Below are positions 62,272-64,000 of a stretch of 64,000 bases of DNA, piece by piece. How positions within the stretch are numbered: position 1 is the first letter of the stretch; every line of letters starts with the position of its first letter. Source of the stretch: JAJTHC01 sp044348005 (GTDB lineage: Bacteria > Cyanobacteriota > Vampirovibrionia > Vampirovibrionales > JAJTHC01); assembly GCA_044348005.1 (NCBI GenBank), contig JBIKTR010000003.1, positions 127,662 through 191,661 of the forward strand, in the 5' to 3' direction. The translations under genes and the position numbers were made by a program. The notes below the pieces were generated by a model. It saw only the letters and a list, made by a program, of their open reading frames with translations, had not been told where the DNA came from and did not search any database.

Positions 62272-64000
62272 ATGGGAATGCTCTCTTCCGCTTTATTTAA
62301 CCCCGCCGTTGTTAATGGCCTGTATCAACTAACTCAAGAAGGGCCAGCCACCCTTTTGGTGCGAGATGGCCTGATGAATTATGGGACGGTAAAAGAAGCC
62401 AATAAAGAAAATAAAGATTTAGGCAGTGAAGTGAGCCTAAACGTGTGGGGGGCTTGGGTGACGTGGGGAAGTGGATATTTCTTACTTAAAAACTTGTATT
62501 TCAATGCTCTAAACACCTTCTTGCCTTTTGCCAAACATGCGGACAACTGCATTATGGACGGGGACAAAGGATCCCAACAACTAACAGTGGCAAAAGCGGA
62601 AGCCTATAGTCAAGTGCTTAAAGATCGCTTTAGGGGCAAGGAAGCTTCTGTGATTCAGCAAGCGGAAAAACTGGCCCAAGGCTATACAAAAATCGCCACA
62701 AAAGACGCCCAAACCTTCTTCAAGCAAATGAACTTTGCGAAAATTGGGGGAATTCTTTTACCGGGGGGTATTGCAGGCGTTATAACAGGCTTGGTCATCC
62801 CGAACGTTGCTCGTGGGCGAACCAAGAAAAAGTTTCGTCAAAAAGCGGATGATTTGAAACAACAAAAACTAAACGCCACTGATGCCCTCACTCAAGACGC
62901 GCCCTCTAAATCGTTGACGGCACAATGGCAACACGCTCAAGCACTGCTTCAAACAAACGCGGTCACTTCTGCGCGTCAAGCCCAGTTCAAACAAAACTTG
63001 GTTCAAGCACGATTGGGTAAAACTTACGAACCCGTAATGCCTCGAAGTGCCGTGGTGAGTGTGGTGGATTATTTGAATAAAAACCCCAATATCACAAACT
63101 TACTATTAGTGGATTCGTTCGTTACAGGGGGTCGAATTGGAACCGCAGAAGACAACAACGATCGAATTCGTTGGGCTACCTTTGAAGCCATTTGCTTGTA
63201 TATGATGTATTTTGGTTCCGCCCAAGTGCGAGAAATGATTCAACAAGGGGTGATGAATCTGCCCAAAATAAAGGATCACGCCCTGCTCAAGAACTTAAAC
63301 TATAACAGTTTAGCCGTGCTGCAGCGTTATGCCCAAAAAGGGGAATCTCAGCCACAGATGAAGCAAGCCTTTGCCACAGCCCTTGCCGAGTTTGGGATTA
63401 CTGCTGAACAATTAGAAGAACTAGAAGCAGCCTTTGAACAATATACCGCTCACCATACGCTGATGGCCAAAGAAAAAGAAGAAGCCTCTCAACAGAAGTT
63501 GAAAGCACTCATGGAACCGATTATAAAGTCGATTTCAACGCACATGCAGAAGCCTTCCACCCTTTACAAGCCAAATGACAACGTGATTGTGGATCTCCTG
63601 ATGAGTGAAGGGGTTATGCCGATTCATCAAGAAGGCTTTTTCTCTGCCTTGACGCATGGCCGTTTGTTTAAGCCCACCATATTCGGGATTGATTTAACGC
63701 AAGCCATGCCTGCTTTTGACGAAGAACATGGTGAAAAAGGCGTGGCAAATGTGATTTATCGCTTGTCTCAATTGGCGAAAAAGGAATCGACCGCCATTGG
63801 GCATCAGGTGAAGGCGTCTTATTTTGGGCATACGGTGGGCATTGTGGCAAGCCTTGTAGGGGGCTACTTGGTGATGGGGCGTTTGTCTCCTTGGGTACAG
63901 CGGTGGTTGTCTCACAAGGTCACGGGGCAAAGCCTGCCCAACCGCATGGATATTAACAACTACACAGATGACGCTGAACAACCCGCTGGCATCAATGCGC
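62272..64000 (+). CDS. Large membrane-associated protein of unknown function (3' end outside window)
   Basis: 576 codons are visible from ATG 62272 (AAGGAAC 8 bases upstream). The frame is open to the window edge. Likely membrane segments lie near residues 60-80, 160-182 and 520-540 (GIVASLVGGYLVMGRL). Helical, Gln/Lys-rich stretches at 195-240 and 370-420 may form coiled coils. No signal peptide or recognised domain. Composition resembles its chromosomal neighbours. Confidence 0.75.
   Translation, partial: MGMLSSALFNPAVVNGLYQLTQEGPATLLVRDGLMNYGTVKEANKENKDLGSEVSLNVWGAWVTWGSGYFLLKNLYFNALNTFLPFAKHADNCIMDGDKGSQQLTVAKAEAYSQVLKDRFRGKEASVIQQAEKLAQGYTKIATKDAQTFFKQMNFAKIGGILLPGGIAGVITGLVIPNVARGRTKKKFRQKADDLKQQKLNATDALTQDAPSKSLTAQWQHAQALLQTNAVTSARQAQFKQNLVQARLGKTYEPVMPRSAVVSVVDYLNKNPNITNLLLVDSFVTGGRIGTAEDNNDRIRWATFEAICLYMMYFGSAQVREMIQQGVMNLPKIKDHALLKNLNYNSLAVLQRYAQKGESQPQMKQAFATALAEFGITAEQLEELEAAFEQYTAHHTLMAKEKEEASQQKLKALMEPIIKSISTHMQKPSTLYKPNDNVIVDLLMSEGVMPIHQEGFFSALTHGRLFKPTIFGIDLTQAMPAFDEEHGEKGVANVIYRLSQLAKKESTAIGHQVKASYFGHTVGIVASLVGGYLVMGRLSPWVQRWLSHKVTGQSLPNRMDINNYTDDAEQPAGINA

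Noticed and set aside
1..64000. Recoded TGA
   Set aside because: TGA ends well-supported genes (for example the Xer recombinase at 32281 and the polytopic membrane protein at 55680), and conserved proteins contain no internal TGA.

Overview
The window looks like part of the chromosome of a Gram-negative, flagellated, non-photosynthetic bacterium of mid-range GC, most plausibly from the non-photosynthetic relatives of cyanobacteria (Vampirovibrionia/Melainabacteria-like). This placement is an inference. It rests on atpD-atpC forming an isolated two-gene unit, as in cyanobacteria, together with an Omp85/BamA protein, a heptose nucleotidyltransferase (LPS), MreB, the flagellar protein FliE, and no photosynthesis genes. 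The standard genetic code fits: TAA, TAG and TGA all end genes.

Layout. 1-7 kb: a UDP-sugar dehydrogenase homologue lacking key catalytic residues, two unknown proteins without signal peptides, fliE and a lytic transglycosylase, a membrane zinc peptidase and a small unknown gene. 7-11 kb: ilvB, an unknown membrane gene, a short ACT-domain ilvN/ilvM and ilvC. 11-20 kb: a 21-bp tandem-repeat element, an alpha/beta hydrolase, a DinG-type helicase, trhO, an Omp85 protein, atpC, atpD and panD. 20-29 kb: purA, hisS, an SLH-like exported protein, a UbiD-family decarboxylase, a YhcC-type radical SAM protein, bioD and a LuxR-type response regulator. 29-40 kb: a CpxP-like protein, hldE C-domain, a PPIase lipoprotein, a Xer recombinase, a dapF remnant, a membrane-anchored cyclase-like protein, ligA, tRNA-Thr, dnaB and a trypsin-like protease. 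40-50 kb: a DUF366 protein, a GH38 mannosidase, small unknown proteins, uvrA, feoB and feoA. 50-64 kb: secA, a HicAB-type toxin-antitoxin pair, a TIGR02757 protein, a polytopic membrane protein, ybaB, mreB, a TrmL-type methyltransferase, secG, a BaiN-like flavoprotein and a large unknown membrane protein cut by the window edge.

Most genes are housekeeping. The unusual content is between them. Three families of interspersed structured repeats are visible. (A) An element with a conserved flank carries 12, 6 or 0 copies of a 21-bp unit. (B) A roughly 150-bp imperfect palindrome carries different but internally complementary arms in each copy, with a shared loop. (C) A G/C-run-rich compound hairpin has two copies. 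They lie mostly at gene 3' ends, several between convergent genes. I do not recognise any of them as a described family.

Other notable points are candidate loss-of-catalysis changes (UDP-sugar dehydrogenase, the DinG iron-sulfur ligand), a two-helix-less ATP synthase epsilon, large insertions in SecA and LigA, and a set of lineage-specific proteins with disordered N-termini next to fliE. No database search was possible, so all family names come from motif recognition.
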